Part shown: in pieces, positions 1-9,744 of the stretch
How the letters are laid out: every line of letters begins with the position of its first letter
How positions within the stretch are numbered: position 1 is the stretch's first letter
Assembly (NCBI RefSeq): GCF_002127655.1
Contig: NZ_NEHB01000001.1
Span: 436,750 to 500,749 of the forward strand
Reading direction: 5' to 3'
Length of the DNA: 64,000 nucleotides
Origin: Janthinobacterium sp. GW456P
Lineage (GTDB): Bacteria > Pseudomonadota > Gammaproteobacteria > Burkholderiales > Burkholderiaceae_D
Notes under the pieces: model-generated
The model's database searches: none
Told to the model about the DNA's origin: nothing
Seen by the model: only the letters and a program-made list of their open reading frames with translations
Position numbers and translations under genes: made by a program

Positions 1-741
1 TGCCTGCGCCAGGCTGGCCAGGTCGGGCGCATCGGGCTGCGCCAGGCGCCAGATCGCTTCCTGCAGGCGGTAGCGCTGGATCACCCATTTCGGCGGCACG
101 CCCACGTAATCGCTAAACAGGCGCTGCAGCCGGCGTTCGCCGATGTCCATTCTTGCGCACAGCTGCGCCACGCTGGCCGGGCCGTGGTGGGCCGCCGGCG
201 CAGCAGTCAGCCTGGCGGCCAGCAGGGCGGTCTCATCGACTTGCGGCAGCCTGGCCAGCAGCAGCGCCTGCGCCTGCGCCACCATGGCCGCATCGCCGGC
301 TTGCGCCAGCACCAGCGCCTCGGCTTGCGCGGCCGGCATGCCCAGCAGTCCATCGGCGGCGATGGTTGTGTCGGTGAAGGTGGACAGGGGCTGGGTGATG
401 AACGGGCGCAGGCCGCCCGGCGCGAAACGCACGCCCAGCACCTTGCCGGCGCCCAGCAAAGGCCGGTCGAAGGCGCCGCGCACCACGCCATGAATGGCGG
501 TGCGGCCAAGGTCGAACACCAGGTGGGCATTCGGATACGGCAGCACGCGCTGCGTCTCCGGTGCGCAGCCCCGCCTGTCCCATTCGACCACCCAGAAGTA
601 CTCGACGAAGGGCGCCAGCGCGGCCGCTGGCGGGTAGGTCGCTAGCCGTATGCGGCGCGCCGCCGCCTGCGGATCGACGATGCCTTTGGGCGCCTGTCCA
701 GGTGTCTTGAGCAGATTGACCTTGCTGTCGGCTTTATCCAA
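1..741 (-). CDS. AraC-family transcriptional regulator, C-terminus cut by window edge
   Basis: The 247 visible codons run off the left edge of the window. The N-terminal ~150 residues look like the DUF6597-type ligand domain that precedes many AraC helix-turn-helix domains (motifs FVEYFWVVEW and LGVRFAPGGLRPF). From about residue 190 an AraC DNA-binding domain begins (MDIGERRLQRLFSDYVGVPP, then KWVIQRYRLQEA), and its second HTH lies outside the window. I chose a TTG start at 741 because an AGGAG Shine-Dalgarno sits 7 nt upstream and no ATG fits the conserved start. It is divergent from the DUF3224 gene, 56 bp away. Its target is unknown. Confidence 0.8.
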   Translation of the reverse strand, partial: MDKADSKVNLLKTPGQAPKGIVDPQAAARRIRLATYPPAAALAPFVEYFWVVEWDRRGCAPETQRVLPYPNAHLVFDLGRTAIHGVVRGAFDRPLLGAGKVLGVRFAPGGLRPFITQPLSTFTDTTIAADGLLGMPAAQAEALVLAQAGDAAMVAQAQALLLARLPQVDETALLAARLTAAPAAHHGPASVAQLCARMDIGERRLQRLFSDYVGVPPKWVIQRYRLQEAIWRLAQPDAPDLASLAQA

Positions 742-797
742 TATTTGTCTCCTGCCCTGCCTTAAGCTGCTACTCTCGCATCGATGGAAAGGGAATC

Positions 798-1295
798 ATG
801 AAATCACGCAGCCTGGCGGGCCTGGTGCTGGCCGCATGTTGTCTATCGGTGGCGCCAGCCGGCGCCGCTTCGTCTACAGAGGGGGATCATCGCATGCATG
901 TGCACGCTACGGGAAGTTTTAGCATCACCATGACGCCGTCCGCGGCGCCGCAGCGCGCGGGGCGCACGACCTTGGGCAAAGTACTGCTCGACAAAGTCTA
1001 TGCCGGCGACCTGGTCGCCACGGCCAAGGGCGAGATGCTCAGCGCCGTCACCGACACCAAAGGCGCGGCCGGTTATGTCGCCATGGAAGCCATCACGGGC
1101 GTCCTGCAGGGAAAAGAGGGCAGTTTCGTGGCACAGCATGCGGGCACCATGGCCGATGGCCAGCAGCAGCTGTCCATCGTGATCGTGCCGCATTCCGGCA
1201 CGGGGCAGCTGACGGGCATCAGCGGCACCCTGGCCATCCGCATTGAGAATGGCCAGCATTTCTACGACATCGATTATTCGCTGCCGGCGCCGTAG
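798..1295 (+). CDS. DUF3224 domain protein, secreted
   Basis: 165 residues. A hydrophobic N-terminus (LAGLVLAACCLSVAPAGAA) is a signal peptide with likely cleavage after AGA-A, so the protein is probably periplasmic. The remainder matches the DUF3224 pattern: an opening HATGSFSITMTP strand, a central GEMLSAVTD/GYVAMEAITG segment, and a GTGQLTGISGTL near the C-terminus. DUF3224 has an all-beta, allene-oxide-cyclase-like barrel and no established function. The ATG at 798 has GAAAGGG four bases upstream. The gene is divergent from the AraC regulator, which may control it (inference). It converges on uvrB. Confidence 0.8.
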   Translation: MKSRSLAGLVLAACCLSVAPAGAASSTEGDHRMHVHATGSFSITMTPSAAPQRAGRTTLGKVLLDKVYAGDLVATAKGEMLSAVTDTKGAAGYVAMEAITGVLQGKEGSFVAQHAGTMADGQQQLSIVIVPHSGTGQLTGISGTLAIRIENGQHFYDIDYSLPAP

Positions 1296-1330
1296 GCGGA
1301 CCAAGGCACGGCCCGCCCACGGCCAGCCGT

Positions 1331-3418
<2,088 letters not shown>

Positions 3419-3530
3419 GTGAATCAGACCTTTGTTAGAATAGTGCTCTGCTGGCGGCCCTGGCGTTGTATTTTGGGGCGCTGTCTACAACTCCGCTGTG
3501 AACCTGCTTCCAATCGAATCCAATCTTATC

Positions 3531-4745
3531 ATGACGAACCCAACTGTTTCTGCCAGTCTGTTTAGCGCCATCGAGATGGCCCCACGCGACCCGATCCTGG
3601 GCATCACCGAAGCATTTAACGCGGACCAGAATCCCGCCAAAATCAATCTGGGCGTTGGCGTCTATTATGACGACAACGGCAAAGTGCCTCTGTTAGCTTG
3701 CGTACGCAAGGCGGAAGCGATCCTGATCGAACAGGCGGCGCCACGCACCTATCTGCCGATCGAAGGCCTCGCCGCCTACGACAAGGCTGTGCAAGAACTC
3801 GTATTTGGCGCCGACAGCGCCGTCATTCAAGAGCGCCGCGCCGTCACCGTGCAAGCCATCGGCGGCACGGGCGCACTGAAGATCGGTGCCGACTTCCTGC
3901 AGCGCTTCGCGCCGGGTGCGCAAGTCTACATCAGCGACCCGAGCTGGGAAAACCACCGCGCGCTGTTTGAAAACGCCGGTTTCGTCGTGAATAACTACAC
4001 CTACTACGATGCCGCCACCCATGGCGTGAACTTCGACGGCATGCTGGCCAGCCTGAACGCCATGCCGGCCGGCTCCATCGTCGTGCTGCACGCCTGCTGC
4101 CACAACCCGACCGGCGCCGACCTGAGCGTGGCCCAGTGGGATCAGATCATCAGTGTGGTCACCGCGCGCGGCCTGGTGCCGTTCCTCGACATGGCCTATC
4201 AGGGCTTCGCCAACGGCATCGCCGAAGACGGCGCCGTGGTGCGCCGCTTCGCCGACGCGGGCGGCCCGCTGCTGGTGTCGAACTCGTTCTCGAAATCGTT
4301 CTCGCTGTATGGCGAGCGCGTGGGCGCCCTGAGCGTCGTCGCCGCCAGCGCCGACGAGGCATCGCGCCTGCTGTCGCAGCTGAAGCGCGTCGTGCGCACC
4401 AACTACTCGAACCCGCCTACGCACGGCGGCAAGGTGGTTGCCACCGTCCTGGCCACGCCGGAACTGCGCCAGCTGTGGGAAGAGGAACTGGCCGGCATGC
4501 GCGTGCGCATCCGCGAAATGCGCAATGCCTTCGTGGAAAAGCTGAAAGCCAAGGCGCCAGGCCACGACTTCGAATTCGTGCGCCAGCAAATCGGCATGTT
4601 CTCGTACTCGGGTCTCACCAAGGAGCAGGTGGCGTCGTTGCGCGAGCAATCGATCTACGCCGTCGACACGGGCCGTATCTGCGTAGCAGCATTGAATTCG
4701 CGCAATATCGACATCGTCATTGACGCGATCGCCAAAGTACTTTAA
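3531..4745 (+). CDS. Aromatic/aspartate aminotransferase (class I, PLP)
   Basis: 404 residues from the ATG at 3531. A GTG at 3498 is in frame, but the conserved sequence begins at SLFSAIEMAPRDPILG. Members transfer the amino group of aspartate or aromatic amino acids to 2-oxoglutarate. Visible are the substrate and cofactor signatures LGVGVYYDDNGKVPLL, SDPSWENHRALFENAGF and HACCHNPTGADL, and the Schiff-base lysine region SNSFSKSFSLYGERVGA. This is the TyrB/AspC subfamily, and sequence alone does not decide between aspartate and tyrosine preference. The gene is monocistronic, followed by tRNA-Asn. Confidence 0.93.
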   Translation: MTNPTVSASLFSAIEMAPRDPILGITEAFNADQNPAKINLGVGVYYDDNGKVPLLACVRKAEAILIEQAAPRTYLPIEGLAAYDKAVQELVFGADSAVIQERRAVTVQAIGGTGALKIGADFLQRFAPGAQVYISDPSWENHRALFENAGFVVNNYTYYDAATHGVNFDGMLASLNAMPAGSIVVLHACCHNPTGADLSVAQWDQIISVVTARGLVPFLDMAYQGFANGIAEDGAVVRRFADAGGPLLVSNSFSKSFSLYGERVGALSVVAASADEASRLLSQLKRVVRTNYSNPPTHGGKVVATVLATPELRQLWEEELAGMRVRIREMRNAFVEKLKAKAPGHDFEFVRQQIGMFSYSGLTKEQVASLREQSIYAVDTGRICVAALNSRNIDIVIDAIAKVL

Positions 4746-4836
4746 TATCTTGCTTCTTCGGCGCTGCATGCAAGTGCGGCGCGGATGGCAGTAGAAAGTC
4801 GGCGATGGCCGTGTTTGTGAAGATGCAGTATCCGTC

Positions 4837-4865
4837 TTGCAAATATGGAACAAGCGACATATAAT
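4837..4865 (+). promoter_or_regulatory. Promoter of tRNA-Asn copy 1
   Basis: TTGCAA (4837-4842), 17-bp spacer, TATAAT (4860-4865), placed about 11 bp before the tRNA 5' end. The -10 box and the CTCTTTTCCC discriminator/leader resemble those before the other three copies. Confidence 0.7.
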
Positions 4866-4876
4866 ATTGCCTCTTT

Positions 4877-4952
4877 TCCCTGATAGCTCAGTTGGTAGAG
4901 CGACGGACTGTTAATCCGCAGGTCCCTGGTTCGAGTCCAGGTCGGGGAGCCA
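4877..4952 (+). tRNA. tRNA-Asn(GTT), copy 1
   Basis: A 76-nt cloverleaf with encoded CCA. The 7-bp acceptor stem pairs TCCCTGA with TCGGGGA, the D-loop reads AGCTCAGTTGGTAGAG, the anticodon loop CTGTTAA carries GTT at 4910-4912, and the T-arm has GGTTCGAGTCC. It is the first of four identical copies in the window. It is its own transcription unit, with a promoter just upstream and a hairpin terminator 9 bp downstream. Confidence 0.98.
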
Positions 4953-4960
4953 GAATTCAG

Positions 4961-4990
4961 AAGGCCACGTTGAAAAGCGTGGCCTTTTTT
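4961..4990 (+). terminator. Rho-independent terminator of tRNA-Asn copy 1
   Basis: A perfect 9-bp stem, AAGGCCACG (4961-4969) with CGTGGCCTT (4978-4986), an 8-nt loop and a run of T residues to 4990. Confidence 0.9.
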
Positions 4991-5048
4991 GTTTTTGCAC
5001 TGTCGGCGGGCAGCTGCTGTCCGGGATAGAAATTTCCCTAGGGGAATC

Positions 5049-5078
5049 TGGACAGGTGCTTGTTTGCCCGTATATAAT
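5049..5078 (+). promoter_or_regulatory. Promoter of tRNA-Asn copy 2
   Basis: TGGACA (5049-5054), 18-bp spacer, TATAAT (5073-5078), 11 bp before the tRNA start. The TGGACA -35 element is also found before copies 3 and 4. Confidence 0.75.
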
Positions 5079-5089
5079 ACGGCCTCTTT

Positions 5090-5165
5090 TCCCTGATAGC
5101 TCAGTTGGTAGAGCGACGGACTGTTAATCCGCAGGTCCCTGGTTCGAGTCCAGGTCGGGGAGCCA
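5090..5165 (+). tRNA. tRNA-Asn(GTT), copy 2
   Basis: 76 nt, identical to copy 1 over the whole gene including the encoded CCA. It lies 137 bp downstream of copy 1, but the terminator between them and its own TGGACA/TATAAT promoter make it an independent unit. Confidence 0.98.
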
Positions 5166-5181
5166 GAACATGTAGTTGAAG

Positions 5182-5211
5182 AAAGCCCAGCCTTCACCGG
5201 TTGGGCTTTTT
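5182..5211 (+). terminator. Rho-independent terminator of tRNA-Asn copy 2
   Basis: The stem AAAGCCCAGCC (5182-5192) pairs with GGTTGGGCTTT (one G-T wobble), followed by a T-run. The hairpin and the bases just after it (TTTTTGCGTTTCAGGGCC) nearly repeat those downstream of copy 3. Confidence 0.88.
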
Positions 5212-5309
5212 GCGTTTCAGGGCCTGCATGAGGCATCCGTGTCATCACTCTTGATCCCGCGCATAGGCCGCCAGGCACCCGGCGCTATGTTGCAAGTGTT
5301 GGGTCGGCA

Positions 5310-5715
5310 ACGATCGTGCTCGTGCATGACGGTCTTGCCGATGGGTCGGGGTGGGAAGGTGTTTGCCTGGCGCTGCGTGACGAGGGTTGCCACGTTGCGG
5401 CCGCCTTCGCGGCCGATGTGCCCAGGGATAAGGCCCGCTTCATGGCGGCATCGCAAGTGCCCTGGGGAGTGGCCGCGCTGACCGGCGTGGTCAGCGCGCC
5501 AGCGTGGAGGAGCAAGCCCAGCTGGTACCTGGTCGCGACTGAGGATAAGATGATTGCGCCGGCGATGCAACGCGAGAGGTCCGCACGCGCGGCCTCGAAG
5601 GTGGTCACAGCCGCCGGCGGTCATGCCAATTTCGCAAGCCCATGCGGTGGCGACGCTGATCTGCAGGGCCGCTGCCAGCAGTGCGCTGGCCAGCCTGTCG
5701 GCTTCCGGGAGTGGC
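5310..5715 (+). pseudogene. Alpha/beta-hydrolase remnant (internal deletion plus frameshift)
   Basis: Conceptual translation gives the N-terminal strand of an alpha/beta hydrolase (TIVLVHDGLADGSGWEGV; intact relatives usually read VHGG here). It then jumps directly into the C-terminal part (FAADVPRDKARFMAASQVPW, then PSWYLVATEDKMIAPAMQ). The central section holding the G-x-S-x-G nucleophile is absent. Around 5620 the frame must shift by one base to recover the catalytic-His region (ISQAHAVATLI). The deletion, frameshift and G-to-D change in the oxyanion motif together indicate a dead gene. No protein function is expected. It lies directly after tRNA-Asn copy 2. Confidence 0.8.
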
Positions 5716-5736
5716 GTCCCGCGACGGGGCGTTGTA

Positions 5737-6687
5737 TCAGGACTTCGGCGCCGCATCCAATGTTTTGATGATGGCTTCCTGGAACTGCACCGGTTCATCC
5801 TGGTGAATCTGATGCCCGGAATGGTCAAAGAAAAACAGCTCCTTCTTTGGCGCCTTCAATGTCTCAAAATACGCTTGCGTGATCCTGGTCGAGGTCTGGA
5901 TATCGTTTTTGCCGACGAAGAAATACACGGGGCAGTCAACGCTCTTCAAGGTCCTGGGCAGATCGATGTTCATGACCTCGTTCCAGACTGGCGACCAGGT
6001 TTTCGACCATTGAAGAAAGCCCGTCTTGAAGCCCTCGCTCGTGGCAAATTCCTTGCCATCCTTGTAAAAAAGCCATTTCCTTAAATAAAACATGCTTTCA
6101 TCACTTGCAAACGGGAAACTGACGCTGTCCAGTTCCTGGCTGGCGACGGCATTGTCCTTGAAATGAACTTTCAAGGTTTTCAGCAATTCTTTCTCGCTTT
6201 CCAGCTGGCTCACGACAGGATTGGAAGCGAAATAGGCATGCAGCAGTTCCGGATGATGCTTGACGATATAAAAGCCCAGGACGTTTCCCCAGGAACTGCC
6301 CAGCAAGTATATTTTTTCCTGCTTGAGCTCTTTTTGTAGAAACGTGATGACCTGGTACGTGTCCTGCTCCATCTGCGCGACGGAAGGCAGGCTTGGCGAT
6401 GGATTCAGTTTCAGGGTTTTTCCTGCATCGCGCTGATCCCATTGCACAAGCGTAAATCTCTTTTTCAGTATGGCGGTAAACGCATCCGCATTCCTCATCA
6501 TCGAACTTCCCGGCCCGCCCGATAAAAAGAGTAGAACAGGTTTTTTTGAGTCATCTGTCTTGATTTCCACAAACTGCCTGATGCCGCCGATGTCCGGTGT
6601 CAGCAGCGTGTCGATGGCAAGCGCTTGCGCTTTGCCAGCAGAAAATGGCATCAAGGTGAGGAATAGCACTGCCAGTAGCTTTGTCAT
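5737..6687 (-). CDS. Secreted alpha/beta hydrolase (proline-iminopeptidase-like)
   Basis: 316 residues from the ATG at 6687, which begins a signal peptide (MTKLLAVLFLTLMPFSAGKA). Upstream in-frame codons lack conserved features. The fold signatures are LLFLSGGPGSS (oxyanion motif), WDQRDAGKT, the nucleophile elbow GSSWGN, the acid FFVGKNDIQTS and the histidine FDHSGHQIHQ, so the catalytic triad is intact. The family includes prolyl aminopeptidases and esterases, and the substrate is unknown. Base composition is clearly more AT-rich than in the neighbours, with many AAA, TTT and ATA codons, suggesting horizontal acquisition. It stands alone between tRNA-Asn copies 2 and 3. Confidence 0.85.
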   Translation of the reverse strand: MTKLLAVLFLTLMPFSAGKAQALAIDTLLTPDIGGIRQFVEIKTDDSKKPVLLFLSGGPGSSMMRNADAFTAILKKRFTLVQWDQRDAGKTLKLNPSPSLPSVAQMEQDTYQVITFLQKELKQEKIYLLGSSWGNVLGFYIVKHHPELLHAYFASNPVVSQLESEKELLKTLKVHFKDNAVASQELDSVSFPFASDESMFYLRKWLFYKDGKEFATSEGFKTGFLQWSKTWSPVWNEVMNIDLPRTLKSVDCPVYFFVGKNDIQTSTRITQAYFETLKAPKKELFFFDHSGHQIHQDEPVQFQEAIIKTLDAAPKS

Positions 6688-6866
6688 GGGCTGATATGAA
6701 TGGTTACTTGCGGGTATAGGGTGTCCATGGGGGATATTATCCGAATAACATGTTGCATATGAAAAATATCTGCAGTGCGTCCGCAGTGGCGCCATGGCGG
6801 GCCGCGGCCTGTGTCTTTTCCCGTTTTGCGCTATCCTGAATGCAACCCCATAGGAGAGTTGCCACC

Positions 6867-7193
6867 ATGACCTGTTCCATTCCCCTGCGCCATATCGTCC
6901 TCTGTGATTTTCTTGAGGACATCACACCGGCCAAGCATGCCGAGCTGGTCTATGAATTTTCCCAGCTTAAACATCGCATCCCCGGCGTGCTGCAATTCGA
7001 ATGGGGGCCGAACGTCAGCCCGGAAGGTCTCGATGACGGCTTTACCGATTGCTTCAGTTTGAGCTTTGCCGATACGGGCGCGCGCGACGCATACCTGACC
7101 CATCCAGCGCACCAGGCGTTTGTCGAGTTGCTCAAGCCATGGCTGGGCCGCGTACTCGTGTTCGACTATCATCCGCAGGAAAATCCCGGCTGA
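6867..7193 (+). CDS. Dabb-family (stress-responsive alpha/beta barrel) protein
   Basis: 108 residues from the ATG at 6867, preceded by AGGAGAG about 9 nt upstream. The sequence fits the Dabb domain of the dimeric ferredoxin-like superfamily: IRHIVLCDF-type first strand (here PLRHIVLCDF), a helix, IPGVLQFEWGPNVSPEGLDDG, and a C-terminal AYLTHPAHQAFVELLKPWL followed by a VFDY strand. Dabb proteins are small cytosolic dimers with varied and mostly unproven roles. It is followed by tRNA-Asn copy 3. Confidence 0.88.
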   Translation: MTCSIPLRHIVLCDFLEDITPAKHAELVYEFSQLKHRIPGVLQFEWGPNVSPEGLDDGFTDCFSLSFADTGARDAYLTHPAHQAFVELLKPWLGRVLVFDYHPQENPG

Positions 7194-7226
7194 ATGGCGC
7201 CGCGCGTAAATTTTTTGGCGTAAATC

Positions 7227-7255
7227 TGGACATCTGAAAATTTGCGCTATAGAAT
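7227..7255 (+). promoter_or_regulatory. Promoter of tRNA-Asn copy 3
   Basis: TGGACA (7227-7232), 17-bp spacer, TAGAAT (7250-7255), 11 bp before the tRNA. Same -35 hexamer as copies 2 and 4. Confidence 0.72.
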
Positions 7256-7266
7256 GCGGCCTCTTT

Positions 7267-7342
7267 TCCCTGATAGCTCAGTTGGTAGAGCGACGGACTG
7301 TTAATCCGCAGGTCCCTGGTTCGAGTCCAGGTCGGGGAGCCA
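7267..7342 (+). tRNA. tRNA-Asn(GTT), copy 3
   Basis: 76 nt, identical to the other three copies, anticodon GTT, CCA encoded. Its own promoter lies upstream and a terminator starts 18 bp downstream. Confidence 0.98.
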
Positions 7343-7360
7343 GAACATCAGCAGTATCGA

Positions 7361-7390
7361 AAAGCCCAGCCCTTAGCGGTTGGGCTTTTT
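7361..7390 (+). terminator. Rho-independent terminator of tRNA-Asn copy 3
   Basis: The stem AAAGCCCAGCC pairs with GGTTGGGCTTT, followed by TTTTT. It is nearly identical to the terminator of copy 2. Confidence 0.88.
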
Positions 7391-7703
7391 GCATTTCAGG
7401 GCCGGCTGGCCCGCGCGTGGCACGGAGCGCCGTGTCATCGGATGTGGTGCGTGAAGCATCCCGGCGCGCGAGTCCTGGCCGGCGGCGCCGGTGTCAGCGA
7501 TCGTCTCGGCCTGGTCACGCTACGCCAGACAGGTGCGTATCCGAATCGGGCCTGTCCCGCAATCGCCAAATGCAGGCGGTTTGATCCTGCGCAATGATTG
7601 ATTGTTGCCTTAAAAATATTATTGATTTTTTAATTTTCCAGTTCTATTCTGGCTTTCTCAGGGAAAATAACTTTCTTGAGTAAAACATAAGGGATATTGG
7701 ATT
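7391..7703. other. Intergenic stretch before the PEP-CTERM gene
   Basis: 313 bp without a supportable gene. The first part repeats the downstream flank of tRNA-Asn copy 2 (TTTTTGCATTTCAGGGCC). The last ~100 bp turn strongly AT-rich and probably carry the promoter of the PEP-CTERM gene. I could not fix -35/-10 boxes, and no sigma-54 element of the type seen before many PEP-CTERM genes is visible. Confidence 0.5.
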
Positions 7704-8330
7704 ATGCGTAAGTTGACTGCATTGGCCGGTATGGCCGCACTGATTCTGGCCGCGCCTATGGCGCACGCCACGACTAATTTGCTGAGCAATGGAGGCTTCG
7801 AGTCGAGCACGTTTAGCGGACCGTTCACGGAGATACACAGCGGCGCGCATCTGGGCGCCTGGAGCGTCGACAGCGGCAGCATCGACCTTATCAATCAATT
7901 ATGGCAGCACGCGGAGGGCAACTACAGCCTGGATTTGAATGGCGGTTCTGCCGGACGTATTTCGCAGTCCTTCGGCACCGTGGTGGGACAGCAGTACAAC
8001 GTCAGTTTCAGCCTGGCCGGTAATGCCGCGGCCGGTGGCAGTCTGAAGCTGGTCGATGCGGGCGTCACCGGCGTGCACACCTTCACTTTTGACAGTACGG
8101 GCCGCTCGCATTCCAACATGGGCTGGGTGACTCAAGGTTTCAGCTTTATTGCCACCGCTGCCAACAGCACCCTGTACTTTCAAGGTAGCAGCCAAAACGG
8201 CGCGTGGGGTGCGGCACTGGACAACGTATCGGTAACGGCCGTGCCAGAACCGACGACCTATGCCATGCTGGCCGCGGGCCTGGGACTGATGGGCTTGATT
8301 GCACGCCGTCGCCGCGCGCCAGGCGCCTGA
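7704..8330 (+). CDS. PEP-CTERM sorting-domain protein, choice-of-anchor C type
   Basis: 208 residues in three parts: a signal peptide (MRKLTALAGMAALILAAPMAHA), a beta-rich extracytoplasmic domain starting NLLSNGGFES, and a C-terminal sorting tag at about residues 183-205 (VPEPTTYAMLAAGLGLMGLI, then an RRRR anchor). The middle region (GSIDLINQLWQHAEGNYSLD, GRISQSF, YNVSFSLAGN) matches the choice-of-anchor C domain. PEP-CTERM tails are recognised by the exosortase EpsH/XrtA, and such proteins are usually linked to exopolysaccharide or biofilm matrix. No exosortase or EPS gene is in the window. A terminator follows. Confidence 0.9.
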   Translation: MRKLTALAGMAALILAAPMAHATTNLLSNGGFESSTFSGPFTEIHSGAHLGAWSVDSGSIDLINQLWQHAEGNYSLDLNGGSAGRISQSFGTVVGQQYNVSFSLAGNAAAGGSLKLVDAGVTGVHTFTFDSTGRSHSNMGWVTQGFSFIATAANSTLYFQGSSQNGAWGAALDNVSVTAVPEPTTYAMLAAGLGLMGLIARRRRAPGA

Positions 8331-8390
8331 GAGAGGGTTGTCCAAGGGGCTTGCCTCCAGGGCTGAGCGCTCAGCGTGGCGCAAGCGCAT

Positions 8391-8418
8391 AAAAGCCCGG
8401 CCGTGTGCCGGGCTTTTT
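8391..8418 (+). terminator. Terminator after the PEP-CTERM gene
   Basis: The 11-bp stem AAAAGCCCGGC (8391-8401) pairs with GCCGGGCTTTT (8407-8417) around a 5-nt loop and ends in a T-run. It can also serve the convergent decayed sulfotransferase gene. Confidence 0.88.
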
Positions 8419-8447
8419 GCTTTTCATGCCGCGGCGCGAACGCCAGT

Positions 8448-9393
8448 TCACTTTGCTGCGCGCAAGGCTTCCAGCGCCTCATAGGCTGCCTGTATTCGCT
8501 CCGCAATGCCAGGCAGGCTGCTTGCCGCCGGCAGCGGCGCATCGCCTTGGAACGGCGTGCCGTGTCTCGCATGCATGCCGCCGCGTGCGCGCATCGCTTG
8601 CCATTGCGCGGCCGTGGGAGCGATGCCCAGGCGGTTCAATAGCTCGTTGAACAGGCTGGCCAGCACCAAGCCCGTATAGCCATCGATATTGCCGGGCGCC
8701 AGCCGGTGCGCGGGCAGCGGCAGCTGTGCCGGGTGCAGCATGCCGGGCATCATGCATGCCGGGCATCATTTGCGGACCGCGCTGGCGCTAGTGAGAGGCC
8801 AGCACGGCCAGCGGATCGCGGTAGACGAACAGGCAGGGCGTGCTGGGAAACGCTTGCCGCAGCAAGTCCAGGCTGTGGATGTGCCAGCAGTCGAACTTAA
8901 TGATGAAGTGCGTCTCTTCGTCGGTGCGGCGCTGGCCCAGCGCCAGGATGGTCTGGCGCAGCAGGGCGATGCCGGCGGCCGGGTCGCCGCCGTCGTGATG
9001 CAGGCGCAACAGCGAGTCGACGACGGGCGGCTCGGACATGACTATGCATTGCGGCAACGACGCCAGCAGCTGGCTCGGCAAGGTTGAGCCGCAGCGCGAG
9101 ACGTGGAGGATGAGGGCATCGGGTGCCAGGCAATCGTCGATGCTGGCCAACACCGAGGCGGGCGTGCTGCGGAAGCGGCGCTCCTCGTGCGGCTGGCGCC
9201 CCAAGGTATTGACAAAGAAGGAGTCGCTGGAGGCCATTTGTCCCAGGTCGCGCCAGCACATGGTGCCGTGCGCCGGCGTCGCGCCGCGTGCCGCGTACAG
9301 CGGATACCAGCCGCGCATTCCCTCGCGCCATGCCACCGTCCCGCCTCTGGCCAGCAAGCGTTCTTGCTGGGCCATGCCAGGCGCGGGGCTCAT
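8448..9393 (-). pseudogene. Sulfotransferase-like gene, disrupted
   Basis: Reading from the ATG at 9393, the sequence has a family N-terminus, a PAPS-binding-type P-loop (LILHVSRCGSTLPSQLLASL) and the later LFVYRDPLAVLASH motif. A TAG then follows immediately, probably from CAG since relatives read SHQR. The rest of the protein (MMPGMLHPAQLPLP onward, ending 8448) continues only after a one-base frame change. That change is produced by a perfect 16-bp tandem duplication at 8738-8769: removing one copy restores the frame. The start overlaps the preceding fragment's TGA (ATGA), indicating a former operon. Two independent lesions make it a pseudogene. Confidence 0.8.
8738..8769. repeat. Perfect 16-bp tandem duplication inside the sulfotransferase pseudogene
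   Basis: The unit GCATGCCGGGCATCAT occurs twice in a row (8738-8753 and 8754-8769). Sixteen is not a multiple of three, so the duplication shifts the reading frame of the gene. It is a likely replication-slippage event. Confidence 0.95.
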
Positions 9394-9744
9394 GGCGCGC
9401 ACCCGTCCGCCAATGCGGCCAGTTCGCTGGCCAGCGCCAGGCTGGCAGGCAAAGGCGAGAGCCGCAGCTGGGCGATGATGGCCCGCACATTGCCATCGTT
9501 GATGCTGGGGGGCGCCATCTTAGGTGGCACCATCGACGGGCATGATGTGGCCGGCTGCCCCGCCGGGCGAGCGCAGCGGCACGCAGCTCCAGCCCTGGTC
9601 GTACGCGCCCGTATAGACATGGCTGATCCACTCGCCGGCGGCGAACTGGTCGCTGTCGCGCTGCATGCGCGCCACGTCAAAGTGCAGCGGCAGCTGCAGC
9701 CAGGTGCTGGACGGCGTCGGTGCCGGCGCTATGGCGCGCTCCAT
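9390..9744 (-). pseudogene. Aspartyl/asparaginyl beta-hydroxylase-like remnant
   Basis: An ATG at 9744 opens a frame with the typical beginning of this 2-oxoglutarate oxygenase family (LPLHFDVARMQRDSDQF, EWISHVYTGAYDQGWSCVPL). It stops at 9520 after about 74 codons. The neighbouring frame then carries coding-like sequence (NVRAIIAQLRLSPLPASLAL) down to a TGA at 9390 that overlaps the sulfotransferase start. The iron-binding H-x-D...H section of the cupin core is absent. I read it as the 5' part of a hydroxylase gene joined by deletion and frameshift to a fragment I cannot assign. Its start overlaps the end of the GNAT remnant. Confidence 0.55.

Noticed and set aside
3419..3530. LexA box upstream of uvrB
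   Set aside because: CTGT motifs are present but no CTGT-N8-ACAG arrangement is found in the gap.
4742..5278. 178-codon open frame on the minus strand across tRNA-Asn copies 1 and 2
   Set aside because: It is the reverse complement of the tRNA genes; the repeated protein segments only reflect the duplicated tRNA.
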